Source: Prinia subflava (Eukaryota; Chordata; Aves; Passeriformes; Cisticolidae). From it: DNA of 64,000 bases. Position numbers and translations under genes: made by a program. This document shows positions 13,401-27,900 of the stretch, piece by piece. Position 1 is the first letter of the stretch. Each line of letters starts with the position of its first letter. The notes beneath the pieces were generated by a model. That model saw nothing but the letters and a program-made list of their open reading frames with translations. It was not told the DNA's origin and ran no database searches. The DNA is taken from NCBI RefSeq assembly GCF_021018805.1, contig NC_086283.1:7949162-8013161 (forward strand), given 5' to 3'.

Positions 13401-16400
13401 TTCAAAGAAGTCTACACGAACAAAGCTTTAGTAGGGTACATTTTCATTGTGTTGCTAGTATTTGGTAACACTGCAGGATGAATAATTAAAATGTAAGCAG
13501 AAATATGCCTGATGGAGAAAGTGTGATTTATGAACAGTAGGTAGACACTAATCACAATGTTTTAAACAGGTCATGCAACCATAAAAAGGATTCAGAAAGT
13601 GTGAATTTTTGAAAGATGCACTATCTGATAGAATTTTCTGAAGCCACAAGGCCCTCATAACCTCTAGAATAATATGTAGAACAAATAATGCCCAAAAAAA
13701 TGAGATGTGGAAAAATATTTGTTTAGAAGAAAAAAAGTAACTCTCTATGAAGACATAAGTTCAGCTATTCAAAATCTACATTATTAGATGTTAAGCTGGA
13801 AAAACTTTTATTTCTTTAAGTCAAAACTTCTGGAATTCTCCTATAGATACATCTTGGGTAGATAGCAATACTCTATCAGCACATCATTACACTACTAAAT
13901 TAAAATAAGCTGTATAACGTCAAGTTTCAGTTAATTACTTTACCAAAAGTTTGTAAAACTACCTTTCAAACTAATGGACAATTACTTTGAGGGTCTTCAC
14001 TTGAACCCTTGCTGCCTTTTTCATTCTCAAAAGATTTAAGAAATGGGGCTTTGGGGTGGAAATTGGAGATAAAACTAATAGTGATGCATTTTGTCCCAGC
14101 TAGAAATGCTGCCTGGTGGATCTTTCAGCAATATAGGAATATTGGCAAAAGTCTTTACTATCCCCTGAGAATGTCATCTGGATTACATCCTCTCTAGCAG
14201 TGGGATTAAACCACTTGTAAAAAAAGAAATCCCTTTTCATTGGTTTTTTAAAATTTTATTTATTTATTTAAAGAAAACAAATATAAAACAAAACCCATTA
14301 AAAAATAAAAGAGGAACATTTATGTGGATTTCTCAAGACTCTGAGAGTGAACTTCACAAGTTCTTCAGAAAGAATAACTGTTTGGTTTGTATTTTCAGTG
14401 TGTTGCATGAGTCTCACTTATCCATGGGTCTGATCATGACATTCCTGTGGGGCAAAATTACTAAAGGGTGAGAACACAACACTGATAATTCTGCAAGTAT
14501 GAGGATGAGAATATGGGTTTCAACACCTATAGACAGAAATCTATAATCTGCCCACCCCAAAAAAAAGTTCTTTTGTTGAACCTACTGAGAAAGGATCTTA
14601 GCTGTAATCAATAATTGTCCACTACAAGTATTTTCAAGACAAATATTAAATATAGTAAATAAATCACTACACTCTGTATTTCTTCAACACTGACCCTTTA
14701 ACGGTGTCAAGAGAAAGGTTTGGGCTTTTTCACCTCTGCAACTCAAACTGAAAAGTGACGATTTTGGCTGCAGTTTAAGCACACCTTTGAGTAGGATTTG
14801 GGATGTCTATAACCATGGAAGACAGAAGTTTATGGCTCCAGCTCTGATCTTAATGTTGGCTTTCACAAGGGCCTGTGGGAGATCTTCTGACAGCAAGCAG
14901 GTTTGAAGGCAGCTGTGATTACAGTCACTCTGAGGCTGCCAAACACTGCATGTGGGGTGAGACAAAGCACCATTCAAATTTTCAGCATGTTTTCTTCCAG
15001 CAAAGATTTTACATTTTGATAAAGAAAGAGCACAGGATTAATACACCACAGAGAAGGAGCATGGGGGCAGGAAGTAAATCAAGAGAAAGAACAACCCTTG
15101 GTTGTTTTAGCAGCAGCACAATATGAACCAAAGGCACATACACTGAAGAGCCACATGAATGATACAAGACATTTTAGGTACACAGAACAGACCAGTTATG
15201 GTGATGGCTGGGAATCTAATAGTAATATGAGTATCCAAATTTGCTGAATATTTTAATCTGAGTTTTACAGGAAATTTTTCAGAGGGCTCAAACGCTCCCT
15301 CTCTCCAAAGCAAGTTTTCACACCACTGCATTCTCTATTAGCCAGGTCACAGCACACCCTCTCTACCAGCATGCCACTCACACCAGCTAGTGCTTTGTAA
15401 GAAATACACCATCTCACACTAGCACCATCTGCTCAACAATCTGTCCAGATCTCACACACATCACTTAAACCGGAGCCATGGGGGCACTCTGAAAGAAGCT
15501 GAGCTCTTTGCTGTCCACAAAGACAGTTGTAAACTACATTTGGCACAGTTCTCTGAATACATGCAAACCATGTTCCCTACTCCTCTAGACTGGATACTGA
15601 CATTTGATTGATTCATAGCACAAATGCTCTTTATTAATCTCTTCTGTAATTATTTTGCAGTCATCACATATCTGTGTGTCAGGCGATGCAATGTTTTCTT
15701 AAGAGTTCCTCATGGACTTAATTCAAAATACTAATAATCATGAAATAACCAAAAATTATTTCCTCTTATTTAAACACATTCTGTTTACTCTTACTGAGAA
15801 AAAAAATTTACATCAGTGTCAATGTCTTAACAGAGAATGTTCAGATAGAAGGATAGTTTTGATTTGTTCCTTGTTTATAAAGACTGCATTTTTTGTCAAA
15901 TGATGTTGATTTAATTTGGAAATCCTAAAGTAGTATAGCACAGGCACCATGTTACAAGAACTACAAATTTGCCCCTCTTGTTTAGTATTATTTTAATTTA
16001 TCTTAAAGTTTTATAAATGAATTAATGACAATTCATGAGAAATTACTTGCAAGGATGAATACTACCAGACAAGGAATGAATCCAAAGAATCTCTGCTAAA
16101 AATTAAATTACTGCACTCTAAGTCCATGTCAGACCCCTTAAACCCTTTACGTCATTCTCAGATGTTAGCTGCCCATGAGTTTCTGTTATCTAAACAATTG
16201 TATTTTAAGTCTTATACAGGTATTTCAAAAGCAGAAATGAGGAAGATGTCTCACTCAATTCCATCAAGGGATGCTTCGGATGACAGTCTTTGGCCAGGAC
16301 CTAGACTCCACTCTGTCTGCCCATGCTCACAAGTATTGGGCGTAGCCTTTGTACAGCTGACCACATTTTCACCTTAATATTGTTTACCCTATCTTTGCTA

Positions 16401-17025
16401 TAAATTTAGAACTACAAATAAAATTGATAAGGTGACAACTCAGAGAGAAAGCTCATTGCTCTGCATTGCATCTCTCAGTACCACCCCCACTGTCAGTAAA
16501 TTACTGTAATTCATGATGATGTTATTCAAGGGAACTGAAGGCTACATTCAAGTTGTTCTATACAGTTGATTCAAATTATCATATGCTGCCTCTCAAACAA
16601 TGATGATAGAGTGTGACCTGCGAAATAAAAAAGCTCTATTATAAATGCAACACACTTTAAATGAAAATAAAATACCCAAGCCCAGTTTAACCATGTTACC
16701 TAGGCACGTCTTTAATATAATAGTCATCTGAAACAACAATGAACATGGATAGACTTTCATTTTCTACTGTTTGTTTGGCAAAATCCCTCATTCTTTTACC
16801 TTAGTCATGAATTCTTCTGACAACAGTTACTTGGCTGAGAAGCTGAAAATCAAACTGTAGAGTACTATTGTAAGATGTAACAGACAGTATCATAGTCTTT
16901 TAACAAAACAGAATTCCAGCTTTATAGTGCAATAGCAGACTTGTCTCTGAGATCAATTCTCATCCTTTGTGCTGGTCACTGTATTGTACTGTTTCAGGAC
17001 CACATATTCCTTCCTGAAGCAAATT

Positions 17026-17612
17026 GGAATCATAAAATCATTTAGCCTGGAAATATCTTCAAGATTGTCTAGTACAACCACTAACATTGCCAAGTCCCCA
17101 AGTGCTGCCTCCACACATCTTCTAAATATGTCCAAGGATGATGACTCCACCACTTCCCTGGGCACCCTGTTCCAATGTCCGTTCCCATTTTGGGAAAGAA
17201 AATTTTCCTAGTATCCAGTCTAAGCATTCCCTAGTGCAACTTGAGGCAATTTCTTCTCATTCTGTCACTTATTACTTGGAGAAAGAGGCTGACCCACAGC
17301 CGGCTACACCCTCCCCTCAGGTGACTGCAGAAGGCCATAAGGGCTTTCTAAGTCTACTTTTCTCCAGGCTGAACATCCTCAGCTCCCTCAGCCACTCCTC
17401 ACAGGACCTATGCTCCAGACCCTTCCCCAGCTCTGTTCCCTTCTCTGGACACACTCCAGCTCCCCAGTGTCCTTCTTGTAGTGAGGGGCCCAGGACTGGA
17501 CACAGCTCTCGAGGTGTGACCTCGCCAGTGCTGAGCACAGGGGGACAATCCCTGCCCTGCTCCTGCTGGCCGCACTGTTGCTGATACGGGCCAGGATGCC
17601 TTGGGCCTTCAT
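17026..17612 (-). mobile_element. CR1 LINE, 5'-truncated 3' fragment
   Basis: Read on the minus strand, this is the end of a chicken-repeat-1 retrotransposon: the last reverse-transcriptase codons, then the 3' UTR with its hallmark words (CAGTGCTGGCGAGGTCACAC, CCTGGAGAAAAGTAGAC, CAGGGAAGTGGTGGAGTCAT, TTAGTGGTTGTACTAGACAA), ending in a decayed ATTCTATG-type repeat (GATTTTATGATTCC). CR1 copies are usually cut off at the 5' end by incomplete reverse transcription, as here at about 17612. The fragment is quite well preserved. It includes the antisense open frame 17138-17584, which is not a gene. Confidence 0.92.
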
Positions 17613-19698
17613 ACTGCTATAGTTTTCTGCAGATGAAACAAAACTATTGGCTGTAAAGTAAAACCAGCAGAGATCTTGGTCCTTTGTCTTTCAGCATAAT
17701 GGAAGCATCCACTTAAGTCAGCAGGACAGACCTTACTTTTCCTCTGCCACTAAAAGGCTGCACTCTAGTCAGTGGTTAGGTTGCCAACCCCCATTTTAGT
17801 ACACACACATACACAAGTGAAAAAGACACTAGAGGAATCAGAGATCAGATTTCTGAATTTGTCAAACAAAGGGGTTTTTTCCACTTGATGTGAAAGCAAG
17901 AACAAAAGAGTCATTCACCTTATATACCAAATAACAATTCTGCTAGTCAAATGACTGCCTTTCTTCTCATTTCACTTCCAAAGTCATTCCCAGAATACAT
18001 CCTTTTGAACACAGGCAAGCAAATAGATTTTGTAACAATTCCCACTGATTGTCAATAAGCTGCTTCTTGCCATTTTAAGAATGTCAGTTCTCTAGTGTTT
18101 ACAAGAATTTTTTAAAATGTGGTTAAAACACCAACATTTTTGTCACTGAAGCAATCAGACCAAAGTACAAAAGAAAAAAAATAATCCCAAAATCTCTATG
18201 ATGTGACAGGAGTGAGTTTCAGAAGGCCTGATCTCTGAAAAGATCTGTTGAATTCTGGGACAGACAGAGTGACGCCTTTGTCTGTGCTTCCCCCTTCAGG
18301 CAAGTTGTGAATAAATCTTTCTAAGCACTTCTCATGACTAGCCCAGGTTTACCAGTGGCAGAAAACAGTCTCTGATGCACAAGTGTCCAATACCATCCCA
18401 AGATTAGGTGGCTGTATAATAAATTCAAGTCATTACTACCGCCCACTGATAAGTAACTTGTTGGCAAAACCCTGATGGAAGCATCCATCACAGCAATATA
18501 TACCTGAAAGAAGTCCTTGAAGTGGTAGGTAAGCACTTGTTTAATACTCATTTCATGGCAATCCTCACTTTTTCACTTTGCAAGATGCCTTACAGCTCAC
18601 TGCTGTTCTCCCTTTAATTATTTAAGTTGTCTTAAAATCTCTATTCACAGCAGTTTTGTCGAGTGAGGTATCCAGTTACTCTTAGATCTAATTACAAGGT
18701 ACACATACTATACAGAGAAACAATATAACTTTGCTATAATCCAAGAGTGAAAATGCTCAAATACTTTCCAGACATGACAGGGATGTAATACCTTCTTCAG
18801 AAATAAAAAACCCCTAACAGGTCAATTCAAAACGATAGAGCCACCATCAACACTTTCATAACAACTTTGTTTCAACTTTGCAGTTATTCCTGACATATTT
18901 AGTTCACTTTTCACTTGATATATAATACATACTGCTGTTTCAGGCTGTCATGCTGTGCTGGCTCTCTGAGTATTGTATATGTTGTATACTGCCAGCTATG
19001 AAGTCACGCTAAGATTGTGAAATACATCAAAGCAAGGACATTCAAAATTTCTTCAGGCATTCTCATCTAATTTCCTCCTTCTCTGCTTTAGCTGCAGTTT
19101 ATGTTGCACTACATTGAGGCATGAGCTGGAGATTCTGGTAATCCATCAAAATAACAAGATGCAGACTTTAAAGACATTTTTCAGAAATACTGTTAGTGGG
19201 TGAACCTCAAAGGCATGACTGAAAACACCCAGTATATTTGCTAAACCTCAGGTCTTTGTGACAATCTTTTCTGGAATCAGCCAGCATCTCTCTTTTTTCT
19301 TCTCCTGAGTAATATGAAATATTTCATGCTTTTAGAAATCAAAATGTAATTTTAGTGGTCATTTTGTTTGGTTCGTTGTTTTGGGTTCTTTCAAACTCAG
19401 ACAAAACTCTTAGTGGCTACATCTTCTTTGTTTAACATTACTTGGGACAAACGTTTCTTGGGAAACTTGGATATGAGTAGCTACAGTAATTTTTAAGAAT
19501 TGGCAATAGCATTTAGGTTACTACTTCAACTTTTTTTACTTACAGGTAATACATTGCTAAAGCAGATCTTTTGGTCATACCTCTAAACAGCCTAAATGAT
19601 CCGTAGTTGATGCTGTCCAACCACCTCAGTTATTCTATATTAGTTTTTAAACCAGTCTCATTATCAATGTAAAGAAAAAGTATTATTCCTAGTGACGA
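17613..19698. other. Intergenic DNA between CR1 and LTR
   Basis: AT-rich sequence in which I see no gene, RNA or repeat. Confidence 0.7.
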
Positions 19699-20142
19699 TG
19701 TTGGTGTTAGCATATGAAAACATATAACCACACGAAGGCAATCATATGCGGTTCATTATTCAAACGCGCGGGGACACAGGGGCATACAGTGCCCAAATCT
19801 TGTGTCCCAGAATACAGAGTCTATTTGTGATTTTTATAGTTTCAAATTATACATACGTTAACTAACCTCCACCCCTAGATACTGATTATCCTATTTCTTA
19901 GTTACTATCTTAGATCATACCTAAGATATGCTCTACCCTGTGTTATACTTGATTTGGTTAAAACAATGCTTCTCAATTATCTCCTGGGCTGGAGTCATAC
20001 TTAAACAATGGTATGCAGCTAGTTGCAGAAGCTGACGTTTGTTCCAAGCTATCTGTAAAGTTCAGATTGTGCGTCCTCTACCTTCCCCCAGCTACCCGCA
20101 GTTAGCTTAAACAGAAATTATTATTTTAACCCTCCACCATCA
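19699..20142 (-). mobile_element. Probable solo LTR of an endogenous retrovirus
   Basis: The 444-bp segment starts TGTTGGTG and ends CACCATCA, so its ends form near-matching inverted repeats with TG...CA termini as in retroviral LTRs. Read on the minus strand it has a TATA-like CTATAAAAATC (complement of 19829-19839), a degenerate poly(A) signal AATAATGAA (complement of about 19752-19760) near the 3' end, and a GC/CpG-rich stretch between them, which is the expected U3-R-U5 layout and resembles avian ERVL-type LTRs. There is no internal gag, pol or env sequence beside it, so it is a solo LTR. No matching target-site duplication is seen (GACGA versus CTGGG). Confidence 0.6.
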
Positions 20143-21179
20143 CTGGGGGTGGGGGGGTATAGTAAACATTTAAGCTGACACCAAGTTTCTTTGATTGCAT
20201 TATAAATCTCATTGATTTTTCTAATTAATACCTTGTGTTTGCATCAGAGGAAGATGAGAGGTCACAGAGATCTTGTATTTACAGTAGCGTTGGTCTATGT
20301 GCTCCTACTTGACCAGTTTGCTGAAACAGCACTGGTCATTGCCTTTGTTTCTGCAGTAACTCCAAACATCTCTTTCACAGGCTGTTATGTTTTTCTTCTA
20401 CTAACTACTCCTCTTTCTGCGAAGAAATCCCACCTGTGGCTGGGATGAAGCTAATGCAAATGAAGGGAGTCAATCAGCACCGAAGCTTTGGCTGTTCCAA
20501 TTTTGATCTTACTATTGTCACAATCAAGTCTTTGTCCTAAGGTTTTGTCACATGAAGTGACATGAAGAATTTGCTGGTGGCGATGACCAAGAATTTGGTG
20601 GAAGTTCAGGAATAATTCCTGTCATATAGCAACACAACTCTCTTCTGGCTTTTAGACAGATCAAGCAGTAACTCCCTATCCCACTGTAGCTCTTAACACT
20701 GCCATAAAAGACAAGGATACTGGAAGAGCTCATGCATTTGTTCTTTTGAGGTCTCCAGATGAAAGAGACATTAAAATACTAAGATGTGTCTGCACTTATG
20801 CTGTACTCCTGCAGACTGGTTCCTATGCCAAGCCAGCTAAATGACCACTAGCTTTATGGGATGCTGCTTTCTGCTGCCAACAACTTCCCTGTTCAGTTTG
20901 CTTTCCTAAATTTTGGCTCATTGGCTGGCAGTGCTTTGCTGAGTAAACAAACATCAGTTAAACCCATCTCTCTTACTTAATAAAAGAAATAAAATTAAAC
21001 AGAAAATAACAGAAAATTTCTTTTCTGATAAAAGAAATCTAATTAATTTTTCATTATGAAACTGTCATTATACACCAGTTAACAGAAAAAGTTTACGAGC
21101 AACTTCTCCTCAGAAGACACTTTGCAGCCTATTGTATCTGTGCTAAGAACACACTCTTACAAGACTCTTCCATTGCTTA

Positions 21180-21213
<34 letters not shown>

Positions 21214-24200
21214 TTACTTAAGATATTTCAGGTTAGCAGCTATACTGGTAAGACAACTTTATACTGCAGCTGGCATAGTTTAGAGGCTCTTTTTTATTTG
21301 ACATTTTTTAATTTCAAATTTTATTTGAAATTCTTTTAATCAACTTAAAAGACAATGGTGGCCAAACTGATTCACTGATCACTCACCAAATTTAAGAATG
21401 ACCAGCCTCTTTTCCTTCCAATTATAGCAAACTCAACTTTCAGGAACTGGATGCATGTGCATTTCTGCGAGTGAGGTTTGGCTGCTTCAGTAATTCTGCA
21501 AATAAAATACAAAAAAAGAGAAGAGTGTATGGGCTTGGGGGTTTCTCCCCCCTTCTAAATTATTACTGAAAAAATATAATCTGTGGTCTGAGATGGAGTG
21601 GATGGAACTGTTGCCCACACTCCCATTAGGACAGGCTAAGATTCTGCTAATGCATTTTTGCCTGCCAAAACTTTCAATCTACCACATATTAAACCCCAAA
21701 GTGCTCTGGAGCCAGTCTAGCCAGCTTGCAAATCACAGCCCCCCTCCTATGTGTCTTGTCTGTGGCTGCACCAGCTCTAGAATTCTCAGTCACACACTGG
21801 ATTCACGAGGCTGTCACAGTCCTATTCTACTTCCCAGCTATATAGACCTGCACTCTTTAGTGAATCCAAATTTTACAAAAATCCTCACTTCCCCTTGATA
21901 AGCAAGTGACTGCATCGGCCCTCTGTAGTAAGAGGGGACTGATCTTTTGTTTGTTTTCCAAGAGTAACATTGTATTTCAGACATTCTTAAGGCATTTCTC
22001 AACATGCCTGAAGGCAAATTATATTATTCATTGATTGCATTCCTGATTTCCTATAAAAAGCCAACATTCTGTTTTTTATTTTGCAATACAAATAAAGACA
22101 TGGGCAGTTCAAAAGAGCGTGCGGATGGTGAGGGTTTAGTGTTATTTACTTTCTTCTCCTCCACTCCCATAAACTTTTTTTTAAATAAGATAACTAGACA
22201 AATATCTTAAAAATTCTCCTGTGTATATTTAGAAATTAAAAAACAAAATCTAAGGTCTAATAGAATTTGTAACACTAAAAAAAGGCATAAGGAAATTGTT
22301 ATTGTCCAGTCTCCTGGAGTGCAGAATTGTCATTGCAGAGCTGGAACAAACGTTTAAACTCCAGTTTTTCTGAATACTAAAGTCATGTTAACCTTTCCCA
22401 TTACTTTTTCCCTCTGTAAACACCAACTGTCTATTTGGATCACTATAAAACAATATAAAACAATGTCAACTGGAAACAAAGACAATCCAGTGAACATCAG
22501 ATTTTGACATGGGGTGTTTTTTCCCAGCATTTTTAAGCCAATTTAGAGAGCCATTGAAGTTCTTTAACTATCCATGGAGCAGGGAACTTCATGAACTGAA
22601 GAAGTATTAACTAGCACTTCCATGAACCAAGCATTAACGGATAGCTCACAGGAAACTCTCCCTTGCCTAAACTACTCTACTACTGTACACCTAAAGTAGT
22701 AATAACAGCTATTTCCAAAATTAACCCACCATACAAAGCGCTTGGTCCCAAAAAGGTGCAAGAAGAAATACATTCTCTACCATTTTAAAAAGGCTGCAAG
22801 TCACCATAAATACCAATTTATTAAAAAAAAAAAAAATCAGTAAGTGCCACAATTCAATGTGCCATACCTTGCACATATTTACCTTCTAAGGGACAGAGGC
22901 AGCCAAAGCTATAATCTAGCAGCACATACTCTCAGAAGGAATATATTCTCTGTTGATAAAGATATCCTTCAGCTTGTATCATAGCCATGAAGGATCTATA
23001 TAGATGTCTAGTTCATAAAGACTCAGGATACATTTTGGGATTCACTATGAAGAAGCCCTCAATTATAGCAAAACACAGCCTTCTATTGACACGATAGCCA
23101 TTGAGCTAAATTGTCCTCTCTACCACAAGTGTCAGCAGTAGGACCATTTGTTGTGTCTCACTAAATTAAAACTACCTAGAGCAAAACATGGAGTTAGAGA
23201 GGAAAAGAAAAGAGGAAGAACAGATTTGGGAAATTAGATCCATATGCAGAGAGGACCAGAAGTCAATTACCTTTCATAAATTCATGTTTATAAATACTCA
23301 AGAACCAGAAAATTGCAGAGCCTATGATTTTATCATACCTGGGCCTTCTGTGAAACCTTGAAAGGGGACAATTCTGTAATGCTTTTTACTTCTTAATTGA
23401 AAAAAGTCCTTGAAGATGTCAGTTTTCCATATTCATTATGTCTATGGCAAGACATTTTTTCAGTGGAACAAACTGAGAACTGAAGCTCATAAGCTGTCCT
23501 CAATACAACAAAAAAGTAACCAACCAAACAGAATACATTTTAAAAATTCTTTTTCTTGTTTCAAAGAAATTTAGCATGATCAAGCATCATTTCCCAGGCA
23601 GAAGGTTCCTTTAAACTACTGTGAGTCCTTACCACATCAATATTTCTCTACAGTGATACACAAAAAGTAAAAGTTAGAAAACTTTCTAATTCCTGGAGAA
23701 TTATCTTGTACCTGCCCCTCAGTATGAAGAGCTAATCAAGAAATACATATTAGAATTTGCATTAAAGATATTCCTAAAAGAGACAGGAAGATTAAAATAG
23801 CATAGTTTTTGTATTATTTAAAAATAAAATGGAAGAAAGAAAAACCCAAAACCATTTCCACAAATATAGCACTGGATGCATGTGGCAAACAGAAACATGG
23901 ATGTCCACATTTTGGTGGCATTTCAGCTGCACTTGGTGGGCATCACATGCTGTACCCTGAGGCAAGAGAAAATATGAAGCTCATTATATATAGTTTAATG
24001 ATCTTTATGCATAGAACAGGTCAAAGAATATATACGCATATATCAAAGGACATATATACGTAGTGCAACACTATGTATATATGAGTGTATAGAATAACTA
24101 GTATATCACTGTTAACCTGCATTCTGATCCTAGGATTAATTAAGCTCGTACTTATTTTTTATTCAGTGCAAGTAGGTCTCCTTTCTTGATCAGTTTTGGT

Positions 24201-24760
24201 GGGTAATACTGTATTCAAATGAAAATTTTAATTATACTAATTAAGATGCAGAGAATCCCATAACCATGAGCCTTAAAAAATTAAGGTAAAATAGAAAAAT
24301 AAAATCAAAAGGTACGGTAAAAAAACTTCTAAATAAGTTTAAACACCTCAGTGTTTGAACTTTAGCAGCATTACTCCTGATCGAGAGTTGTTCATTGAAA
24401 ACTGAGAAAAATATTTACTACTAGAAGTAGCACTGGAGACACTAGTCAAACAGATCTTGCCTATTTGTTCATCATTTGGAGAGTTTCAGAGCATTCCCCA
24501 AGATTATCTGGACCATATACATGTTTTCTCAGGTCTAAACTATACAGAAATTTCTTCTGACCTAAAACCAATCTTTTTGATGGTGGCCATGGCATCTTTT
24601 TAGCCAGCATACAGCAGCAATCCTTTACAGACAATGATAATCAGAAGAACGTAGTACATTAATAATCACAGTTCACTTGGGGGAGTTAGAGCAGGAACTT
24701 TGTCTCTAGAGCAACCTGGTTCTCTTCTTACAAGGAAAGAGTTGTACAGGCCCTGTGAGT
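20143..24760. other. Intergenic DNA with a microsatellite
   Basis: It begins with a G-run (GGGGGTGGGGGGG at about 20145-20157) beside the LTR. It contains the (AT)n repeat and poly(A) runs, and a segment near 24110-24260 with several TAATTA-like words. No coding exon is recognised. Confidence 0.7.
21183..21211. repeat. (AT)14 microsatellite
   Basis: An uninterrupted AT dinucleotide run of about 28 bases. It is likely polymorphic. Confidence 0.97.
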
Positions 24761-24968
24761 GAGCAGCTCCTGGTGGACAGGAGTCTAAACATCAATGACT
24801 TGTGACCTGGCAACAAGGAAGGCTAACAGCACCTGTGGCTGAACCAGCCGGAGAATTATCAATATTCTAATGAAATTATTAAGTTTCCCTAATTAAAGAA
24901 CTTCAGCCTGTCTCTGAATTCATTGTTGGGCAACCTCCTAAGGCCCCTTCCAACGTGAAGGATTTATA
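24761..24968 (+). mobile_element. Decayed CR1 LINE remnant
   Basis: The left part (24761-24850) reads CTCCTGGTGGACAGGAGTCT and, after a frameshift, encodes CDLATRKANS, matching the last conserved block of CR1 reverse transcriptase. The right part (24925-24968) reads GGGCAACCTCCTAAGGCCCC then TTCCAAC, the CR1 3' end. The material between them is shortened and diverged. It is inactive and older than the copy at 17026-17612. Confidence 0.7.
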
Positions 24969-27900
24969 TTAGTGCCACCAGATCGTCAGGATCATGATAG
25001 CAATTAGAGAGATCACTTCTACCAGTGCAGCATCTCTTAAAATAAAAAGCATCTGCTTCTGAAAACCTTTGTGTCCAGAAAATTTCACATCCAAGATTTA
25101 GCCTTACTCGGCCCTACCTTGCTTTGAGATCAGACAAAATATCTTTATTATCATTAGATATCATTTCTGAAGAATAGCACCTACGCCACTAGCCAAGTCA
25201 ATCTGTCTTAACAAAATCCATGCCAGCATATTTGAAAGATTACATGTATGAATCATTCCTTTAAAGCAATTACTGTGATGTTTTTATTGGAAAACTCTTG
25301 CATTCCTCAGATTCTCTAGTGCTGTTCCTTGCAACAAAACCTACAAGCACGGAACACTGTTTCTTTTGTTTCACATCACCAAAATGAGTTCAATCAACGG
25401 AGTGAGGTTTCAAGAGTCAAGCTAGATTGTCTTGTGAAGGGAAACCATCACTACGTTTATCATACTTCTGATGGAAGAAAGGGAAAAGGGAAATTACCAC
25501 CCCTGTAGTAATGCTTTTCTTAAAATTTACATCTGAACTGGGGAGAAAGTTACTCACTATATTATTCTACTGGACCATTGATTTACGCTTCCTAAACACA
25601 CACATTCAGCTAAAACATCCTACTTAACCACCATTCACCACCAACTCAACCATACGTGATGCAGCTGTATCTATGCCAGGGTTGCTGCAGGAGCAGTAAC
25701 ATCCCTGCCCCTGGCAGGATGAAGAGGGAGCAGAACAAGGAGGAAATAGGACATTCAAATACTCGATAGCAGTCAAAAATGTGTTAAATGAGATTAGTAC
25801 ATTCCAGCTAATAGATTAAAATTACTTCATACTTCAGGCATCTCAGAATGTTTAAAGGCTTACAATAGGTAAGTATTACTGTAAGGAAGCACCACATGGG
25901 ATCACTTATTATGAAATCAGACTTCAAATTAAACACATGGAAAAGAGAAACACTTCGGTAATTTACTCTACGCCTACCTCTAAAACTCCCTGTTTCATCT
26001 CCTGCGCTGCCTGCTCAGTTCTGTGTCAAACTGTCTCCCAATGTGCTCCTAAGTCCTGCCTGTCTCTTGTTACTGTACAGGCATGTGCCAGGCAGCCAGC
26101 CAGCCAGAGGCGTATGTGCTGATGGCTAACTGATACCAGCTGATTCCCTGCCTCCTGGAGTTAGTGTGATCCACCCAGGCAGCTGAACCACCCTTCACCT
26201 CCCTGCATTACTCCCCAGCACACCTGCATTACGCCACTTGCAGGCACTGGCCTTCAAGCTGGTGCAACGTCACCCAGGATGAAGACCATTTCAATAGTTA
26301 GACTAATTCACTCCAGCCTCAGGTTTTCCATACAAACTTCCTTTTTTCCTTTAAAGCTGGTGAAACTCTTTCTTCTTTGTGAAAAGGAAGAAAAAAATGA
26401 AACTACTTATGAGGCAGGCCTGTTTGCATAAGTTCAAAGTGAAGTGAATACAGGAGTTTAAAAATACAGTACTTGAATCATTTCACAGTTATATGTGGCA
26501 TTCTAAGATGAGCATGAATAGACAAGGAGTAATTCTTTGAAAGGCACCAACTTTCATGCATACCAGTAGAGGTTCCATTTCGGTTTTGAGCTGCATCACC
26601 ACCACCACTGGAGATGTCCGTGAGGACTGCAGTGGCAGACATTAACTACTTTCCTCTAACAACTCAGCCACAGCATCACTGGCTTTCTCCTCCCTTCTTA
26701 TCCACAGATACAAAACACACAGCAGAACTTCACATACCTGTAAACACCAAGCCCTTTCAACTCAGTACCTCCAGGACTGGATTAATCTCTGGGTTACTAA
26801 GGCTCCAGGGGAGCCAGTATTTAGCTATACTAGGAAGATATTCTGACATATATTTGTATTCTGACAGCTCACATACCAAAACACACATATGACTTAAAGC
26901 CATGCAGCACATACAACTTACCTCAGAGTGGAGCTTAAAAAACAAACCCCTATTCCTCATGCAGATCTAAACCAGTCTCCCTGCCAAGTTTCAGCTCAAT
27001 ATTATGGCAACCAGGCGCTCACACACACTGGTGTTTCAAGAAAGGCTCAAGGAGCACTGAGGCTGATGCTTTCCCCCAGAATACAGGGCACATACACACA
27101 GAACCCATATCCAAATGACATCCATCTCTCCATAACAGCCCAACTGAAAACTGAGATGTCAACTGCTTCCCCAGAAAGCTCACAAGTTAGAACAAATCTC
27201 TAGAGACTGAAGCTATTTGGTAGCAATCAGAGAGTGGATGAATTTCTTTGACAAGCACAGAAACAGCTTCATTGAAGCTCTCCCAAGCCTGGACCAAGAA
27301 AGCTTTTCTAATCAGATTTAGAACTTCAGATGCTCCTGAAAAAAAGGAGTGAGCTCTCTAAATTTCAATTTGTCCAACAGAGAAACAAAAAGGCTCTGAC
27401 ATATTAAGATAAACAGGAACAAATGCCTCTTCCACAGGCAACAAATACCATATAACATTAAGATATTTTAGAGGATCCACATAATTTTGTGCACCTATAA
27501 GCAGCAAACAGGATTTCATTCACATATCCTCCATTTAACCGATGAAACTCCACCATTTCTCCACTATGCCATTTTCTCTTCTTCTCCAGCTTACATCTAG
27601 AACACCTCTTCATTCTGTACCTTAAAAATAGTTTCCACACCCCAACAACAATTTTGCACCCAGCAACTCACCTCCATTATTCAATGCAGAAAACCAGAGG
27701 CTGCTGCTCATCAAAAGTCAGCTTCTCTTTTAGTTTTCTGGTGTAAAAGAATTAAAATAACTAACTGTACATCAAGCACTACTGTAGTTCCTTAGAGAAA
27801 AACCAACCTGCACAGAGCAGATCTATGCTCACCCACACCCATCCTCACAAAAGGGAGCAAACCTCACTATGGCATGCCAACAGCAACTCCATTTGGATTC

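Larger units (their letters stand above)
1..17025. other. Gene-poor intergenic DNA, left part
   Basis: AT-rich sequence with no coding exon I can support and no clearly assignable transposon. All open frames are under about 110 codons, overlap on both strands, and lack recognisable domains. Points noted separately are a 29-nt candidate microexon (6831-6859) and a relatively GC-rich patch (10060-10400). By recalled vertebrate gene order this lies on the GIMD1 side facing DKK2, but no DKK2 exon is present. Confidence 0.75.

Noticed and set aside
17138..17584. 148-codon plus-strand open frame
   Set aside because: It lies wholly within an antisense CR1 3' fragment; the frame is a by-product of the repeat.
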